A DNA stretch of 64,000 nt from Paenibacillus hunanensis (GCF_014645615.1 NZ_BMMB01000002.1:248001-312000); one strand, 5' to 3'. Numbered from the stretch's first letter, positions 43,156 through 52,265 are shown. The notes: generated by a model not told the origin, from the sequence alone. Made by a program: numbers and translations.

Positions 43156-43383
43156 TTATCGGGCATGCTTCTTATGGTTAACCGCATTGCCTTTGAAAAA
43201 ATAGAGTGCGATCATATCCCCCAGCGACAGCAGTACAAATGCCACAATGGCTGTACCGAGCGCTTCACCGGCACTATTTTGCAGACCGTATAGCCAGAAC
43301 AAATAGATAATAACGGCGGGAATGATGTTACCAATCAGCCGCTGCCGGACAAACATAACAAAGGCTACTAAAAGCCTGTTCAT
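43156..43383 (-). CDS. Small two-helix membrane protein, unknown
   Basis: A 75-residue protein with helices at about residues 14-31 (RLIGNIIPAVIIYLFWLYGL) and 38-60 (ALGTAIVAFVLLSLGDMIALYFF) and a basic tail. GGAGGG lies six bases before the ATG at 43383; the frame to 43494 lacks a ribosome site. I do not recognise a family. Confidence 0.6.
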   Translation of the reverse strand: MNRLLVAFVMFVRQRLIGNIIPAVIIYLFWLYGLQNSAGEALGTAIVAFVLLSLGDMIALYFFKGNAVNHKKHAR

Positions 43384-43771
43384 GGTGGACCCTCCAAAAG
43401 ATGTAATAGACTTCCGAGTGTGATATACCCATAGTCGGAAGGACATAAACGGTAAAACCAATGACAGTCTATGAACATGCATATCTTCGCTCACAGAAAC
43501 TCATTATTATACATTTACCACACCACGAACAGTGTATAATTGACTAATTAAGTCATTACATTTTTGTCGAAAATTATCAATGAGCAAACAGACCATCATC
43601 ATGGCCACGACAAAGAGACAAACCTGCACCAGAAGCTGGGGCGCTTCCACGGGTAGAGCAGATTTTTTCTCCATGTATAGCATCACTATACATTTCTCAG
43701 TATGACAGCAGTTTGCAAAAAACATACAGCAAAACTTTCATAAACAATGACTTCATTTTAAGATATTCATG

Positions 43772-43806
43772 TAAAAAAAAGCCCAACCAATTCGGTACTG
43801 GGCCAC
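43772..43806 (-). terminator. Minus-strand terminator without an upstream protein gene
   Basis: On the minus strand GCCCA...ACC, loop GAATT, GGT...TGGGC is followed by eight T residues. The nearest upstream DNA on that strand is the hairpin-rich non-coding region, so a non-coding transcript may end here. Confidence 0.65.
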
Positions 43807-44321
43807 TCTCGTTCGCCTGTGCCTGGCTCAGGCGTTCTTGCTCATGAAGCTAGGTGTTACAGCGTGTATGCGCTGTAATCTTACCATCATGCATGTACAT
43901 GATGTGTTGCTACGCGTACTCCATTAAGCGTACGCTATCACGTAAAGCTATGTAGCCATATGGCTACCGGAATTGCTATGGGTATTCTATGATATAAAAA
44001 ACACGTACTTATGATATAGGTAAAGCTACTGTTCCCAGACTGGATCGGGACGCTGCCAGTACAGCCACACATGCATCTTCTCTATCGCTGCATGTGTTAG
44101 TCTGTTCCTTCCCCGCCGCGTGTGATCCGTCCTTATTCATGCTTTGGTGAAACGTTACGACCAGGCAATAGAATGTGCAAGTCAACAAGTACCGACCTGC
44201 ATGTCTTACAATTTCTATTATTACAGCAGTTTGCGAAAATCGGACTTATTTTTTTTGTAATCACATCCTTTTTTTTGAATCAATGTGAATTGACTGGAAT
44301 TCGAAAAATCCCATATAACAA

Positions 44322-44365
44322 GTTACCAAAAACGTACATTAGAGATTTTGGGTAACCTATATAAT
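44322..44365. promoter_or_regulatory. Inverted repeat and -10-like element upstream of the first receptor gene
   Basis: GTTACCAAAA (44322-44331) faces TTTTGGGTAAC (44346-44356), an imperfect palindrome with 14 bases between the arms. TATAAT follows at 44360-44365. A dyad next to a -10 is the layout expected of an operator, but the target regulator is unknown and the promoter lies 280 bases from the start codon. Confidence 0.35.
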
Positions 44366-44642
44366 AATAAAAATTATCATTTTTTGGCAAAATAAATCAC
44401 GTCTTGTATTCGAGCACTATCGTTTCTTTATAGAGTACAGGGTCGATATAAAGATATGGCAATCAAAATGTGTTAAACGGAAATGTTGACGTATGGGTTA
44501 TGTCCCTTTGATTATAAAAATTTTACAAAATTGTGAAACGTGCAGGCTATATTGCTACGTAGTAGATGAGTAAGTCGACAACGTATTGCACCGGTGCTTC
44601 ATCCGCATGAAGTTTATGCATGACCATAAAGAGGTGATTCAC

Positions 44643-46052
44643 TTGCAAAAACATTTCACCACACTACGCCACGAGCTAGAAGCCGAAATCGCACGTCAGG
44701 GCTATTCCCTGAGTAGCTTTAGCAAGGCATCCGGTATTAATCGGGGCATCCTTAGCTCCACCCTGAACGGCTCTCCACCCAAACCGATGTCCATTAACCA
44801 ATTGGATAAAATGGTACAAACACTGAATAAACCCCAAGGCTGGCTGTATGAAAAGTTCGCCCAGGAATGCTTCAACGAGTCTGGCAAAACGAACTGGCGC
44901 CGCGTTCGTCCTTTACTACTGCGCTGTATCGAGCTGGATCGAAACGATTTGATCAGCCGTACACTGGGGCTGCTGATGGAGGACCCGAACCATATTAGTC
45001 ATGTGTTTGAATTAGCGGAGGAGCTCTCAGCTGCGGGACAGGATAGCTCTGCGATCGTGCTGTATCGCTGTGTTATTGAGAATGAACGGAATTATCATTC
45101 TGAGCGACTGGCTGTTAGTCAATATCGTATATTTTCTAACTCGCTCAGCCATAATATTGAGAATAATCTTAAAGCTGCTATTGCTTTTGAGCCTTTTCGT
45201 AATCAGTTGCCTGTGCCTCTAAAACTAGAAGCTTTATTAAAGCTTGGCAATGTATTTTATACAGTTCAGGATTGGGAATCGACCTATCAATATGGAACCG
45301 AGCTATATACCTTTGCCAAACAAATTTACGATTACCGACAATCTTCAATAAAGAAAGGCTATACACCAAGGTCACTTCTACTCGAACATCCGCTGGTGTA
45401 TTACTATGGACAAGGATTGACAATACAATTTAGTTCGTTTGAATACACTGAAAGATACGATGAGGCTAAACCTTTATTGAATCAATTAGAAAATCTAGAC
45501 TGGTTTGAAGATGATCATCCACAGAACCAAATGCAAATTGAACGCTTTCGTTTCTTTACTTCACTGAATCGCTTTAGCATCGAGCTACTATCTGGAAATA
45601 TAGAAGTTTTAGCTGACTATTCTGCTCTGTTGCGTGCCCATCCTGAAGAAGCACTAACTGGTCTACATACCATTTTAGAAGCCGCGAATAAGCATCATTG
45701 GAATGTAGATTTTGTTTTAGCAGATCATGAAGGTCTACTTTATCCTGCCGAAATTGTTGGTGATCTCGATACTGACCTGACTCATACAGCTATTTTTCAA
45801 GGCTTCAGAGACGAATCGATTATCATTAGTCGTTATGTAAGTATGTATTATGAGTTAGCAATATATTATTGCAATCATAAAGTTTATGACACTCGATTAG
45901 AAAACATATTGATTGCTCTGGAAACTACAATTGTAAAATATAATCGTGGTCGTATACTCGATTGCTTGCAATTATTCAAAAAATTGCGTGAATTGAGCGA
46001 ACCAATGAAACTGCACAAAGTAAAGAGAGACAATCAAAATAGTACTGAATAA
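44643..46052 (+). CDS. HTH/TPR quorum-sensing-type receptor (AimR/AloR-like), paralogue 1
   Basis: A 469-residue protein. The N-terminal HTH (about 1-65) reads RQGYSLSSFSKASGINRGILSSTLNG. The rest is helical repeat, TPR-like, with FELAEELSAAGQDSSAIVLYRCVIENE. The architecture is that of RNPP/AimR receptors that bind a short peptide in the TPR groove. TTG at 44643 follows AAAGAGGTG and aligns with the start of the paralogues; an ATG at 44616 is the alternative. The first 450 bases look GC-balanced and the remainder AT-rich. No peptide gene follows; the next paralogue begins 27 bases on. Confidence 0.8.
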   Translation: MQKHFTTLRHELEAEIARQGYSLSSFSKASGINRGILSSTLNGSPPKPMSINQLDKMVQTLNKPQGWLYEKFAQECFNESGKTNWRRVRPLLLRCIELDRNDLISRTLGLLMEDPNHISHVFELAEELSAAGQDSSAIVLYRCVIENERNYHSERLAVSQYRIFSNSLSHNIENNLKAAIAFEPFRNQLPVPLKLEALLKLGNVFYTVQDWESTYQYGTELYTFAKQIYDYRQSSIKKGYTPRSLLLEHPLVYYYGQGLTIQFSSFEYTERYDEAKPLLNQLENLDWFEDDHPQNQMQIERFRFFTSLNRFSIELLSGNIEVLADYSALLRAHPEEALTGLHTILEAANKHHWNVDFVLADHEGLLYPAEIVGDLDTDLTHTAIFQGFRDESIIISRYVSMYYELAIYYCNHKVYDTRLENILIALETTIVKYNRGRILDCLQLFKKLRELSEPMKLHKVKRDNQNSTE

Positions 46053-46079
46053 TATTAGAGTATTGGAGCGTGTAGTCGC

Positions 46080-47402
46080 ATGACGAATCAGCAAAGTGTG
46101 AGTTATAAACTAAAAATGGAGCTGGTTCGCCAGGGCTACACTTTAAGTAGCTTTAGTAAGTTATCTGGCATTAATCGTGGAGTACTCAGTTCAACTTTAA
46201 ATGATCCCCCCACCAGGCCGTTATCTATGAATCAGATTAATCAAATGAATCAAGCTCTTAATTTCCCTGTAGGTTGGCTCTATGAAGAATATGCGCAAGA
46301 ACTTATTGCTGATATAGAGACTGTCAGCTGGAGAAAAATCAAAGATTTGCTAACTCACTGTATACAAATCAAAAAAATGAATCTGATTCAAACAGTTCTT
46401 GATGCACTGAAAGACACAGCGACATACATGAACTACATTTTCGACTTGGCCGAGGAACTCATAGAACAAGGTGAGGATACCCAATTAAGTATGTTTTATC
46501 AATACATTCTAGATCACGAATCAAATTTACATGCAGAACGATTCGCGATAAGTCAGTATCGTTTATTTCGAATTAGTCTAGGTTTAGACGTGCATAAAAT
46601 TTTAAAATGGAAGATTCAATTCGCTCCCCAAAGACATTCCTTGCCATTTCATCTGAAACTTGATGCTTTGGCACAATTAAGTAACGTAGCATTTGCATTC
46701 AAAGAATGGGAGGAATTAAGACAATATGGTGAAGAACTTGTTGCTACTACTATGATGATATACAATTCACCGCCAGAATATAAGTATTCTTGCATCAAGA
46801 AAGCAGAGCGTTCTTTGCTGGTTTATTATGGAAAAGGTCATATTGCTCAAGCTGCTGGCTGGGAATACAGCGGTAACTACGAGGAAGCACAAAAGATGAT
46901 CTCTTATTACGAAGACTTAAGTTGGTTTGAGTTCACAGATCCTACTGATAAAATTCAGTTAGAAAAATTCTATATTATCGCTAAATGTAATCGATATAAT
47001 ACGGAACTTTATCTAGGGAATAACAGCGTGCTTAAATCGTATATAGATTATTTGGAGTTCTTTCCAGAGGAGCAACCTGCTAGCATAGAGGTGATTATAA
47101 AAACCAGTATTATGTACGGTTGGGATATTGATGATATCTTAGAAAAATATCATGATGTGATTTATCCTCCTGATATTTCCCAGTACCTTCAGACAACAAC
47201 GTATTATTCTATATTTATCGAACTCAACCGCTACACTACTATCTATCATGATCTGGCTTTATATTACTTTGAACGCAAAGGAAGTACAGAACAACTAGAA
47301 CACGTACTATCAACTCTCAAATCACATATTGAGAAATATGATCGAATTCATACTTTTGATAGTACAGAATTATTTGAAAAGCTGTATAAGTTCTACTTTT
47401 AA
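46080..47402 (+). CDS. HTH/TPR quorum-sensing-type receptor (AimR/AloR-like), paralogue 2
   Basis: A 440-residue paralogue of the preceding protein: HTH RQGYTLSSFSKLSGINRGVLSSTLND, then helical repeats with FDLAEELIEQGEDTQLSMFYQYILDHE. It is particularly close to paralogue 3, nearly word for word in the HTH and the ISQYR/VSQYR region. The start follows TTGGAGCGTGTAGTCGC. No peptide-like small ORF with a ribosome site is seen in the 51 bases before paralogue 3. Its ligand, if any, must be encoded elsewhere. Confidence 0.8.
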   Translation: MTNQQSVSYKLKMELVRQGYTLSSFSKLSGINRGVLSSTLNDPPTRPLSMNQINQMNQALNFPVGWLYEEYAQELIADIETVSWRKIKDLLTHCIQIKKMNLIQTVLDALKDTATYMNYIFDLAEELIEQGEDTQLSMFYQYILDHESNLHAERFAISQYRLFRISLGLDVHKILKWKIQFAPQRHSLPFHLKLDALAQLSNVAFAFKEWEELRQYGEELVATTMMIYNSPPEYKYSCIKKAERSLLVYYGKGHIAQAAGWEYSGNYEEAQKMISYYEDLSWFEFTDPTDKIQLEKFYIIAKCNRYNTELYLGNNSVLKSYIDYLEFFPEEQPASIEVIIKTSIMYGWDIDDILEKYHDVIYPPDISQYLQTTTYYSIFIELNRYTTIYHDLALYYFERKGSTEQLEHVLSTLKSHIEKYDRIHTFDSTELFEKLYKFYF

Positions 47403-47453
47403 TCTGTAGGGAACACTCGCTAACTGCACAGATTATTAAAGGAGCGTAGTTCT

Positions 47454-48788
47454 ATGACAAATCTACGAAGTGTGCGATATGAATTAAAAACGGAGCTGAT
47501 TCGCCAAGGATATACATTAAGTAGTTTCAGCAAAATATCGGGTGTAAATCGTGGCGTACTGAGTTCCACGTTAAGTGATCCTCCTACCAAATCATTATCT
47601 ATGAATCAGCTTAATCAGATGAGCGAAGCACTTCATCTTCCCGTAGGATGGTTGTATAAGCAATATGCAGAAGAGTTGATAAAAGATATTGAGCATGTGA
47701 GTTGGCGGAAAGTAAAAGATTTACTCACTCATTGTCTCATATTGAATAAAGTTAGTTTGATTAAAATGATGTTGGACGCCTTGAAGGATAAAACAGCATA
47801 TGTAAATTATATTTTTGAGTTAGCAGAAGAACTTATAGAGCAGGGATCTCAAGCTGACTTGCAAATGTTTTATCAATATGTACTAGATTATTAATCTAAT
47901 CCGCATACAGAGCGATTTGCAGTAAGTCAATATCGTTTATTTCGTGCGAATTTGGGATTAGATTTACAACAAAATTTTAAAGCCATGATTCAGTTTGCCC
48001 CTTATCGCCACACATTGCCTCTGTATTTGAAGTTAGACGCGCTGGCGCAATTGATACATGTATCTTATGCTCTTAAAGATTGGGAAGTCCTAAACAAGTA
48101 TGGAAAAGAACTCGTGAACACTGCAAATCTAGCTTATAAAGAAAAGTCGAAACAATCACATATAAGTACAAAAAAACATGAGCGTCCTTTGATCGTTTAT
48201 TTTGGAAAGGGTTATACTGCTCAATTTATAAAATGGGAACATAATGGCAATTATGAAGAAGCAAAAAAATTAATTCCTTATTATGAGGACTTAAGTTGGG
48301 TAACTAAAGTAGATCCCTTAGATACTGAGAGTAGGATTTCTGTAGAAAAACATGCTATCTATGCCAAATGTAATCGGTACAATCTGGAACTCTTACAAGG
48401 AAATTATAGTGCCCTCAAGCCTTATGTAGACTACCTTGAGTTTTTCCCTGAAGAACATCCAGCTAGTTTGACAATTATAATAAAGGCAAGCAATATGCAT
48501 AAATGGGATATAGATGAAATTTTAGAAAAGTACCATCATATCATCTATCCTTCTAATATTTTAGATTATTTACAAAGGATAACAAGCTACTCTATGATTG
48601 TAGAAATAAATAGGTATATTAATATTTATTACGAATTAGCTTTATATTATTTTGAACGTAAAAAAAATAAGGATGATTTAGAGCATATATTATCTGTATT
48701 AAAGTCTAATATTGAAAAATATAATCGCCTCTATTCATTTGATAGTACTCAATTATTTGAGAAGATTTCCAAGTTCTATTTAGCTTAA
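47454..48788 (+). pseudogene. HTH/TPR receptor paralogue 3, interrupted by an in-frame stop
   Basis: AAAGGAGCG precedes ATG 47454. The protein reads like paralogue 2 until VLDY at codon 146, then a TAA at 47892-47894, then SNPHTERFAVSQYR in the same frame up to the stop at 48788. Paralogue 2 has a Glu (GAA) at the stop position, so one base change explains the break. The 146-residue product would keep the HTH but lose nearly all TPR repeats. The part after the stop remains open for about 297 codons, so the mutation is probably recent. A sequencing error is the alternative. Confidence 0.8.
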
Positions 48789-48833
48789 AGCGATAGATTT
48801 GAATATGTTTGACATATTATTAATTACTTAAAA

Positions 48834-48867
48834 TAAGAATTACTACTTCGGTGGTGATTCTTATTTT
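48834..48867 (+). terminator. Terminator after the paralogue 1-3 operon
   Basis: AAGAATTACTAC, loop TTCG, then GTGGTGATTCTT pairs (with G-U), followed by ATTTTTG. Confidence 0.7.
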
Positions 48868-48979
48868 TGCATGGAATCATATTTTTATCTGGCAATTTAT
48901 ATACTTACCTTTATCGAAAAGCTCTATATGATGTTTCCTATTTTCGATACCTATTTTCCCTTTTCACAATTAAAAGTAA

Positions 48980-49009
48980 TTGACCATGGTTCAAGCTCTA
49001 ATATATAAT
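48980..49009 (+). promoter_or_regulatory. Promoter of receptor paralogue 4
   Basis: TTGACC (48980-48985), 18 bases, TATAAT (49004-49009): five and six matches to the SigA consensus. It is 77 bases before the start codon at 49086. CCATGG at 48984 gives a small palindrome overlapping the -35. Confidence 0.6.
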
Positions 49010-49085
49010 GTAATAAATTTGAAATCATGGGTTAACTGGGGCGCTATACACGGGAAACTTTTACCTTAAAGGGGTGTGTTCGGTT

Positions 49086-50501
49086 ATGATTACCAACACC
49101 ACAACCATACGTTTGGAGATTGAAAAGGGAATACGTCAACGAGGACACTCCCTTAGCAGTTTCGGCAAGCTTGCCGGGATTAATCGCGGGATTATTAGCG
49201 GTATTTTAAATGGTAATCCGCCAAAATCCATTTCCATCCGCCAGCTCGATCTGATGGCTGAAGCACTCGGTCATGAAGAAGGCTGGATGTATGAATATTA
49301 TGTGGATGAATGTTTTATTAACGAAAAAGCAGATTGGCGTCGGATTAAAGCGTTCTTACTGCGATGTACAGAGATTGGGCGCTATGATTGTATTCAGGCG
49401 GTTCTTGATCGTTTGATGGAGGATTTGTCGAATACGATTTCTGTATTTGGATTGGCAGAAGAGTTATATGAAGAAGGAAAAGTGAAGGAAGCTATTCCTT
49501 TTTATGAATGCGTTATCGAAAATGAGAAGCATCAGCATTCGGAGAGGCTCGCTATTGCGCATTATCGAGTGTTTCGGGCTTCGATTGGCGAAAATACAGA
49601 AGAGAACTTTAGAGCAACGATTAGATTTGAACCTTTTAGAGATAGACTTCCTGAAAGATTCATGTTAGATGGATTATTAAGACTTGCTAGTGTCTATTAC
49701 ACAATGGAAAATTGGTATTACCTAGAAAGATGTGGCGACGAACTAATTCGCTTGAGTCATGCTGTTTATAATGAACAAAAAAAGTATAAGCAAGAAACTG
49801 GTAACTATCCCGAACTCAATACAGAGCGTAGGTTAGTAGTATATTATGGACAAGGTTATCTCATTAAAGCATTGGCATTAGAATATTTAAAAAGATACGA
49901 CGAAGCAAAAAAATTAATTTCTTCATACTCAGACCTAAGTTGGTTTGAGATTCTTGATGAAACAGGCATAAAAGAAGTTGAGAAGTTTAAACTTTTTGCA
50001 ACAGCTAATATGCACAACTTAAACTTACTTTCTGGAGACTTCTCTTATTTAAATGAGTACGTTGATTTTCTTCATGCCAATCCCTTGGAAATTCTTCCAA
50101 GTTTAAGCATAATACTGCAATCCGCTAATGAACATAATATTGAAATTGATAATGTAGTAAATAAGCTACTAGAAAACCTTCTAACTTATGATCATTCTGA
50201 TAAAAATTATTATTCCCAGACTAATTCAATAAATCGCTATGTAGATCTTTATTATCAATTAGCAGTATACGAATTTAGACGAGAGAATTATACTAAAGGC
50301 ATAAATCATTTACTCGAAAGTTTAAGTATCTCCTTCAATATTTCGAATAGAACTAAAACACTGGAACGTGTATTACTCTTTGAACAGTTTAGACATGTAG
50401 CCAATTCAGACCAATTAGAGTTATTTAATCAAATTATAAAGGAGGCTAACCAATATGAAAAAGCTAGTTTATACGTTAGTACTAGTAGTAGGTTTGATTA
50501 G
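49086..50501 (+). CDS. HTH/TPR quorum-sensing receptor (AimR/AloR-like), paralogue 4, with its own peptide gene
   Basis: A 471-residue protein: HTH RQRGHSLSSFGKLAGINRG (about 15-35) and TPR-like repeats with FGLAEELYEEGKVKEAIPFYECVIENE. ATG at 49086 follows AAAGGGGTG. It has its own SigA-like promoter, separate from paralogues 1-3. Its last 47 bases overlap the start of a small secreted-peptide gene with a perfect AAAGGAGG site. Receptor-peptide overlap is the hallmark of AimR-AimP, NprR-NprX and Rap-Phr systems. In Paenibacillus polymyxa related pairs are named AloR-AloP; assignment to that family is from memory, not a search. Confidence 0.85.
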   Translation: MITNTTTIRLEIEKGIRQRGHSLSSFGKLAGINRGIISGILNGNPPKSISIRQLDLMAEALGHEEGWMYEYYVDECFINEKADWRRIKAFLLRCTEIGRYDCIQAVLDRLMEDLSNTISVFGLAEELYEEGKVKEAIPFYECVIENEKHQHSERLAIAHYRVFRASIGENTEENFRATIRFEPFRDRLPERFMLDGLLRLASVYYTMENWYYLERCGDELIRLSHAVYNEQKKYKQETGNYPELNTERRLVVYYGQGYLIKALALEYLKRYDEAKKLISSYSDLSWFEILDETGIKEVEKFKLFATANMHNLNLLSGDFSYLNEYVDFLHANPLEILPSLSIILQSANEHNIEIDNVVNKLLENLLTYDHSDKNYYSQTNSINRYVDLYYQLAVYEFRRENYTKGINHLLESLSISFNISNRTKTLERVLLFEQFRHVANSDQLELFNQIIKEANQYEKASLYVSTSSRFD

Positions 50502-50571
50502 TCTAATTCCTTCTGGAAATATTCATCAAAGTCCAGTTATTACTACTCAAAGTAATGGACTTGGTGCATAA
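50455..50571 (+). CDS. Secreted signalling pre-peptide (AimP/AloP-like)
   Basis: A 38-residue ORF. AAAGGAGG at 50438-50445 lies nine bases before the ATG, inside the receptor gene. The product starts MKK, continues with one hydrophobic stretch (LVYTLVLVVGLISLIPSG) as a Sec signal and ends with a polar tail, finishing in TTQSNGLGA. Arbitrium peptides are C-terminal hexapeptides ending in GA (for example SAIRGA, GMPRGA), so SNGLGA is the natural candidate for the mature signal. A strong terminator follows 19 bases after the stop. Confidence 0.8.
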   Translation: MKKLVYTLVLVVGLISLIPSGNIHQSPVITTQSNGLGA

Positions 50572-50589
50572 TTCTCATTTATACCTGAC

Positions 50590-50625
50590 AAAAGCCTGAT
50601 CACTTAATTAAGTGATCAGGCTTTT
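50590..50625. terminator. Bidirectional terminator between the peptide gene and the ABC-F gene
   Basis: A perfect 36-base palindrome: arms AAAAGCCTGATCACTTAA and its complement, giving A- and T-runs for both strands between convergent genes. Confidence 0.92.
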
Positions 50626-50630
50626 GTCAT

Positions 50631-52265
50631 TTAAACCAACTCATGTTCTTTATAATCCTCATAATTCCCAATCGTCACCTTCAACTCCCCATCCTGCAAA
50701 TTCCACACCTGCTCCGCGATCCGATTAATAAAATACCGATCGTGCGATACAGCGAGAATCGTGCCTGGGAACTCCTCCAGCGCTTCTTCCAGCGCCTCGC
50801 GTGCAGAAATGTCCAGGTGGTTCGTTGGCTCGTCCAGAATCAGTAGATTCGGACGCTGGTGCATTAGGATCGCCAAGCGTAGGCGGCTCCATTCGCCGCC
50901 GGATAGGCCGGATACTTTTTTGAAGACGTCGGGGCCGTAAAATAGGAACTTGGCAAGCTGTCCGCGGGCGGCGCCTTCTTCCATGCGGGCGTGTACTTTG
51001 AACCATTCCAGCACGGTTTCACCTGCATCGGGTGGTGCTGCCTCCTGTGCTAGATAGCCGACATCGGCGCGAGAGCCGATTCGGATCGTACCGGCATCGG
51101 TTTGATCCTCGCCGAGAATCATGCGCAGCAGTGTCGTTTTCCCTGCTCCGTTTCCGCCGATAATCGTGGCGTGCTCGCCATAGCGTAGCAGTGCGCTCGC
51201 TTCCTGAAGCAGCATGCGCTCGCCGTGACTTTTCCATACTTGCTCCAGTACGAGTACACGTTCACCCGAACGTCCCTTTTGACGCCATTCCAGATCCATA
51301 CGAGCCTGATCCATGACCGGGCGTTTGACCTTTTCCATGCGATCCAATGCTTTTTGCATCGATGCAGCACGGCGGTGGAAGCCGGGGTTCGGTGGATTGG
51401 AGCGATTGCCCCAATCGATCAGGCGCTTGATCGATTCCTTGATGCGCTTGATTTCCTTTTGCTGCTCCTGATAATCCTCGAATTGGCGCACGAGTCGGCG
51501 CTGCTTTTCATCTCGATAAGCTGAATAGTTCATCGGGTAGGCGGTCGCTTCTCCATCCTCCAGCTCGATAATTTCCTGTACGATTCGATCGAGGAAATAG
51601 CGGTCGTGTGAGATCACGACGACCGTTGCACTGGAATGCGCGATAAAGTTCTCCAGCCAGACGACGGCTTCCATATCCAGATGGTTGGTCGGTTCGTCCA
51701 GTAGTAAAATATCCGGGTTGGTCAGCAGCATGGCGGCTAGCGCCACTCTCGTCTTTTCGCCACCGGACAGCTTATCGACAGGCTCGTCGTAATATTTAGC
51801 TGGAATGCCGAGACCGTTGGCAATGCTATCGATACGGGCGGACATTTCGTAGCCGCCTGCTTGCTCGAAGCGCTCCAGGGCATCGCCATAATCGCGAATT
51901 GCTTTGTCCAGTGCTTGCTCGCTCTGATCTGCATCGCTCATACGCAGCGCAAGCTGCTCCATCCGCTCCTGTAGTGCCAGCAGATCGCTGAAGCTGCTAC
52001 GCAGAATTGTCATGACGGTCGTGCCTGCGGCATAGTCTGGCACCTGTGCGAGATAGCCGACCCTGGCACCCTTTTGAATGTGTACATTGCCCTGATAGGG
52101 ACGTTCCTGACCGGATAGCAGGCGAAATAGTGTTGTTTTCCCTGCTCCGTTCATTCCGATTAGACCCACCTTGCGGCCGCTGTGAATTTCTAATGTAACG
52201 CTGGATAGCACCTGCTGTGCTCCGTAATATTGTTGTACCTGATGACAGGCGATCATAATAGACAT
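50631..52265 (-). CDS. ABC-F ATP-binding protein
   Basis: A 544-residue soluble protein with two ABC domains: Walker A GLIGMNGAGKTT (about 34-45) and GGNGAGKTT (about 355), and signatures KLSGGEKTR and GLSGGEWSR. Walker B is ILLLDEPTNHLD and LLILDEPTNHLD. A charged linker between the domains (EDYQEQQKEIKRIKESIKRL) is the P-site-tRNA-interaction motif region. There are no membrane segments, so it acts at the ribosome, either as a translation factor or in antibiotic protection. ATG at 52265 follows GAGGAGA. Confidence 0.92.
   Translation of the reverse strand: MSIMIACHQVQQYYGAQQVLSSVTLEIHSGRKVGLIGMNGAGKTTLFRLLSGQERPYQGNVHIQKGARVGYLAQVPDYAAGTTVMTILRSSFSDLLALQERMEQLALRMSDADQSEQALDKAIRDYGDALERFEQAGGYEMSARIDSIANGLGIPAKYYDEPVDKLSGGEKTRVALAAMLLTNPDILLLDEPTNHLDMEAVVWLENFIAHSSATVVVISHDRYFLDRIVQEIIELEDGEATAYPMNYSAYRDEKQRRLVRQFEDYQEQQKEIKRIKESIKRLIDWGNRSNPPNPGFHRRAASMQKALDRMEKVKRPVMDQARMDLEWRQKGRSGERVLVLEQVWKSHGERMLLQEASALLRYGEHATIIGGNGAGKTTLLRMILGEDQTDAGTIRIGSRADVGYLAQEAAPPDAGETVLEWFKVHARMEEGAARGQLAKFLFYGPDVFKKVSGLSGGEWSRLRLAILMHQRPNLLILDEPTNHLDISAREALEEALEEFPGTILAVSHDRYFINRIAEQVWNLQDGELKVTIGNYEDYKEHELV

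Larger units (their letters stand above)
43726..44642. other. Long non-coding region, hairpin-rich, upstream of the HTH/TPR cluster
   Basis: About 900 bases with no supported gene. The left half (43772-44130) is dense in short inverted repeats: ACAGCG/CGCTGT at 43860-43875, TAGCCATATGGCTA at 43953-43966 and GCGTAC/GTACGC at 43914-43934. It ends, on the minus strand, in a T-run terminator. The right half is strongly AT-rich and leads into the first HTH/TPR gene. Confidence 0.5.

Noticed and set aside
43507..43725. Minus-strand 72-codon frame with one hydrophobic stretch
   Set aside because: No Shine-Dalgarno before any of its Met codons and no recognisable family; could still be a tiny membrane protein.
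46053..48833. Peptide genes for receptor paralogues 1-3
   Set aside because: The gaps of 27 and 51 bases and the region after 48788 contain no small ORF with a ribosome site and signal-like hydrophobic stretch; a 23-codon frame near 47340 lacks both.
48872..49012. 46-codon plus-strand frame between paralogue 3 and paralogue 4
   Set aside because: No ribosome site, and it overlaps the clear promoter of paralogue 4.
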